Shown here piece by piece: positions 62,369-64,000 of a DNA stretch of 64,000 bases. Under the pieces are notes generated by a model. It saw only the letters and a program-made list of their open reading frames with translations. It was not told the DNA's origin and did no database searches. Position 1 is the stretch's first letter; each line of letters begins with the position of its first letter. A program made the translations under genes and the position numbers. This DNA is from Paenibacillus solanacearum (lineage in GTDB: Bacteria; Bacillota; Bacilli; Paenibacillales; NBRC-103111): NCBI RefSeq assembly GCF_910593845.1, contig NZ_CAJVAS010000001.1, positions 248,001-312,000 of the forward strand. The letters are read 5' to 3'.

Positions 62369-63499
62369 ATTCGTATTATCAAAGTAGAACCCATTGTTCT
62401 TCATGTACCGCTTGACAAGCCGGTTGTCACATCGTTTGGCAGGATGGATGCGAGAACGACGGTGCTTGTGAAGGTCGAAGCGGATACGGGCGAATACGGA
62501 ATAGGAGAGATCTGGAACAACTTCCCTTCCTGGGGCATGTACGAGAAGATCACGACGCTGAAGTACGGAATTGTCCCGATGCTGATCGGCGAAGACCCGC
62601 TTGACATCGCCGGCGTGAACACCAAGCTGCTTCGCGCGCTTACGGTGCTTGGTCTGCAATGGGGGGCGCTGGGGCCGATTTACCAGAGCATCAGCGGGAT
62701 CGACATGGCGTTGTGGGATTTGAAAGGAAAGCATGAGGGCAAGCCGGTAGCGGCACTCCTTGGCGGGGATGTCCGCCAGCCTGTTCAGGTGTATGCTAGC
62801 GGCATCGGGCCAGATGGGATCGAGCCGCTGATCGAGAGTCATCAGGCGATGGGCGTCACGGCCTATAAACTGAAGGTAGGGAAGGATGCCGACAAGGACT
62901 TCCGCAATTTGCAGCGCATGCGCGACATGCTGCGTCCCGGCGACAAGATCATGATCGACGCCAATCAGGCGTGGGATCGCGAGACTGCCGTATCCAACCT
63001 GCTGCGTTTCCAAGCGTTTCAGCTGACATGGATTGAAGAGCCGCTGTGCTGCGATGACTTCGGCGGATACCGGATGATCCGCGAACGCACGGGGATTCCG
63101 GTGGCGGGAGGAGAGAATCTGTACGGCGAGCGCCACGCTATGCTGGCTCTGGAGCATGGCGCACTTGATGTCATTCAGCCCGATTTGAGCAAAAACGGCG
63201 GCATCTCGGAGGGCCGAGCGATGGCGGAGGCCGCGCGCCGGGCAAACGTTCCGTACGCTCCCCATTTCCTGGGTGGAGCCGTCTGCCTCGCCGCCAGCCT
63301 GCATTTCTTTGCCGGCGTTCCCGGCGGTGTATGGCTGGAGCTGGATGCTAACCCGAACCCGTTCCGCGAGAAGCTGTTTACGGCGCCATTCGTCGTCAAA
63401 GACGGAACACTGGCCGTTCCGGAAGGGCCGGGTCTCGGGTTTGAGCTGGACCCCGAATTCGTCGATTATTACAAAATTGCCGTATCGGCGCCGGAGTGA
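62369..63499 (+). CDS. Mandelate racemase/muconate lactonizing enzyme-family protein (probable ATT start)
   Basis: A 376-residue enolase-superfamily enzyme, probably a sugar-acid dehydratase. Metal ligands are Asp197 (MIDANQAW), Glu223 (WIEEP) and Glu249 (AGGENLYG); the KxK base is Lys167-x-Lys169 in AYKLKVGKD. The first ATG (62444) would remove the first strand of the capping domain. The same frame upstream encodes RIIKVEPIVLHVPLDKPVVT, a classic N-terminus for this family, and the only in-frame start candidate is ATT at 62369, 8 bases after GGGAGG. An ATG at 62362 is out of frame and too close to that site. It forms a likely operon with the GntR gene and the following aldehyde dehydrogenase. 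Confidence 0.85.
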   Translation: MRIIKVEPIVLHVPLDKPVVTSFGRMDARTTVLVKVEADTGEYGIGEIWNNFPSWGMYEKITTLKYGIVPMLIGEDPLDIAGVNTKLLRALTVLGLQWGALGPIYQSISGIDMALWDLKGKHEGKPVAALLGGDVRQPVQVYASGIGPDGIEPLIESHQAMGVTAYKLKVGKDADKDFRNLQRMRDMLRPGDKIMIDANQAWDRETAVSNLLRFQAFQLTWIEEPLCCDDFGGYRMIRERTGIPVAGGENLYGERHAMLALEHGALDVIQPDLSKNGGISEGRAMAEAARRANVPYAPHFLGGAVCLAASLHFFAGVPGGVWLELDANPNPFREKLFTAPFVVKDGTLAVPEGPGLGFELDPEFVDYYKIAVSAPE

Positions 63500-63576
63500 C
63501 GTGAATCCGCTTGCAATGACGGAATGGCTGGTATGTCGAAACGGTGCAATGATCGAAAGCAGCAACTGATCGATCT

Positions 63577-63608
63577 CTGATGTGATCGACTGCTGATGTG
63601 ATCGAACG
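63577..63608 (+). repeat. Short tandem repeat
   Basis: CTGATGTGATCGACTG at 63577-63592 is followed directly by CTGATGTGATCGAACG at 63593-63608, two copies of a 16-bp unit with two mismatches, between the enolase and dehydrogenase genes. TGATCGA half-units also occur just upstream. Confidence 0.6.
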
Positions 63609-63644
63609 CGACATGGATGCAATATGAGGAGAGGAGCCAGCGAA

Positions 63645-64000
63645 ATGGCCGAATATTACGGCAACTATATTAGCGGACGCTATGTCGCCCCGAGGCGGGC
63701 TGCATGGTTCGAATCGGTGAATCCGGCCGACCGGGAGGAGCGTCTGGGCTTGTTTGTCGACTCCGGCGTTCAGGAAGTGGCGGAGGCGGTAAGTTCCATC
63801 GCCGGAGTCGCAGCGCGGTGGGCGAGCACTCCCGGCACGGAGCGCGCCGCCATGCTGCAGAAGGCGCTAATCGCGTTGGGCGAGCGAAAGGAAGAGCTCG
63901 CCCGCGTCATGACAAGGGAGCAGGGGAAGCCGCTCCAGGAATCGATGAACGAAATCGGCAAATCGATCGGCGAAGCCCAGTTCATGCTTGGAGAGGGGTA
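63645..64000 (+). CDS. Aldehyde dehydrogenase, N-terminal part (runs off the window)
   Basis: The first 118 codons are present. The start MAEYYGNYISGRYVAPRRAA with FESVNPADREERLGLF matches the N-terminus of NAD(P)-dependent aldehyde dehydrogenases, and ELARVMTREQGKPLQESMNE is the conserved helix before the Rossmann domain. AGGAG lies upstream of the ATG at 63645. The catalytic Cys and Glu lie beyond the window. Following a sugar-acid dehydratase-like gene, it may be an alpha-ketoglutarate semialdehyde dehydrogenase-type enzyme that ends an oxidative sugar pathway, but this is inferred from order only. Confidence 0.88.
   Translation, partial: MAEYYGNYISGRYVAPRRAAWFESVNPADREERLGLFVDSGVQEVAEAVSSIAGVAARWASTPGTERAAMLQKALIALGERKEELARVMTREQGKPLQESMNEIGKSIGEAQFMLGEG

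Noticed and set aside
1-64000. CRISPR arrays, tRNA or rRNA genes, insertion sequences, prophage genes
   Set aside because: No regularly spaced repeats, no cloverleaf or rRNA-like sequence, no transposase, integrase or structural phage genes were recognised.

Overview
The window looks like the chromosome of a Paenibacillus-type member of the Bacillota. The evidence is strong GGAGG ribosome-binding sites before nearly every gene (with some GTG and TTG starts), many sugar ABC-transporter binding lipoproteins, a YesM/YesN-type two-component system next to an LplB/YtcP/LipO-type transporter, a SigV/RsiV-type sigma/anti-sigma pair, and numerous AraC-type regulators. Most genes are moderately GC-rich; three small loci (about 6.8-7.7 kb, 38.5-39.2 kb and 44.3-45.1 kb) are visibly AT-rich and may have been acquired. 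I saw no rRNA, tRNA, CRISPR array, insertion sequence or prophage.

Layout. 0-2 kb: end of a sugar-binding protein and its two permeases. 2-8.3 kb: small enzymes, a large secreted multidomain glycosidase (minus strand), a GDSL/SGNH lipoprotein and a MEKHLA-domain protein. 8.7-10 kb: an orphan sugar-binding lipoprotein. 10-12.6 kb: a DHA2-type MFS efflux pump divergent from a MarR regulator, with a second MarR convergent on the first. 12.8-17.9 kb: AraC regulator, orphan binding protein, then an amidohydrolase/Rieske/esterase operon; the binding protein and the operon share a 42-bp promoter element. 18-20.5 kb: a metallophosphoesterase and an ankyrin-repeat protein. 20.8-30.8 kb: histidine kinase, response regulator, two permeases, binding protein and two FAD-dependent oxidoreductases. 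31-34.6 kb: a GH88 unsaturated glucuronyl hydrolase, AraC regulator and another orphan binding protein. 34.9-38.4 kb: ECF sigma factor, anti-sigma-like protein and ABC-2 exporter in overlapping order. 38.5-44 kb: a frameshifted VanZ-like gene, aldo/keto reductase, heparinase II/III-like lyase and Gfo/Idh/MocA dehydrogenase. 44-49 kb: GyrI-like protein, squalene/phytoene synthase-like protein, rsiV/sigV-type pair and a methyltransferase. 49-53 kb: a heterodimeric ABC exporter behind a probable attenuator leader. 53-58.5 kb: a TauE/SafE transporter, a fourth orphan binding protein, a GH43 enzyme and a Tat-exported sulfatase. 58.8-64 kb: phosphoesterase, MATE transporter, then a GntR/UTRA regulator, an enolase-superfamily dehydratase and the start of an aldehyde dehydrogenase.

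Taken together the region is a broad carbohydrate-scavenging zone. Lyase, unsaturated uronyl hydrolase, sulfatase, GH43 and sugar-acid dehydratase point to breakdown of uronic-acid-rich, possibly sulfated polysaccharides. At least four binding lipoproteins lack their own permeases and may feed shared transport cores. The most promising undescribed items are the AraC-linked amidohydrolase/Rieske/esterase operon with its repeated promoter element, and the leader that appears to control the heterodimeric ABC exporter.
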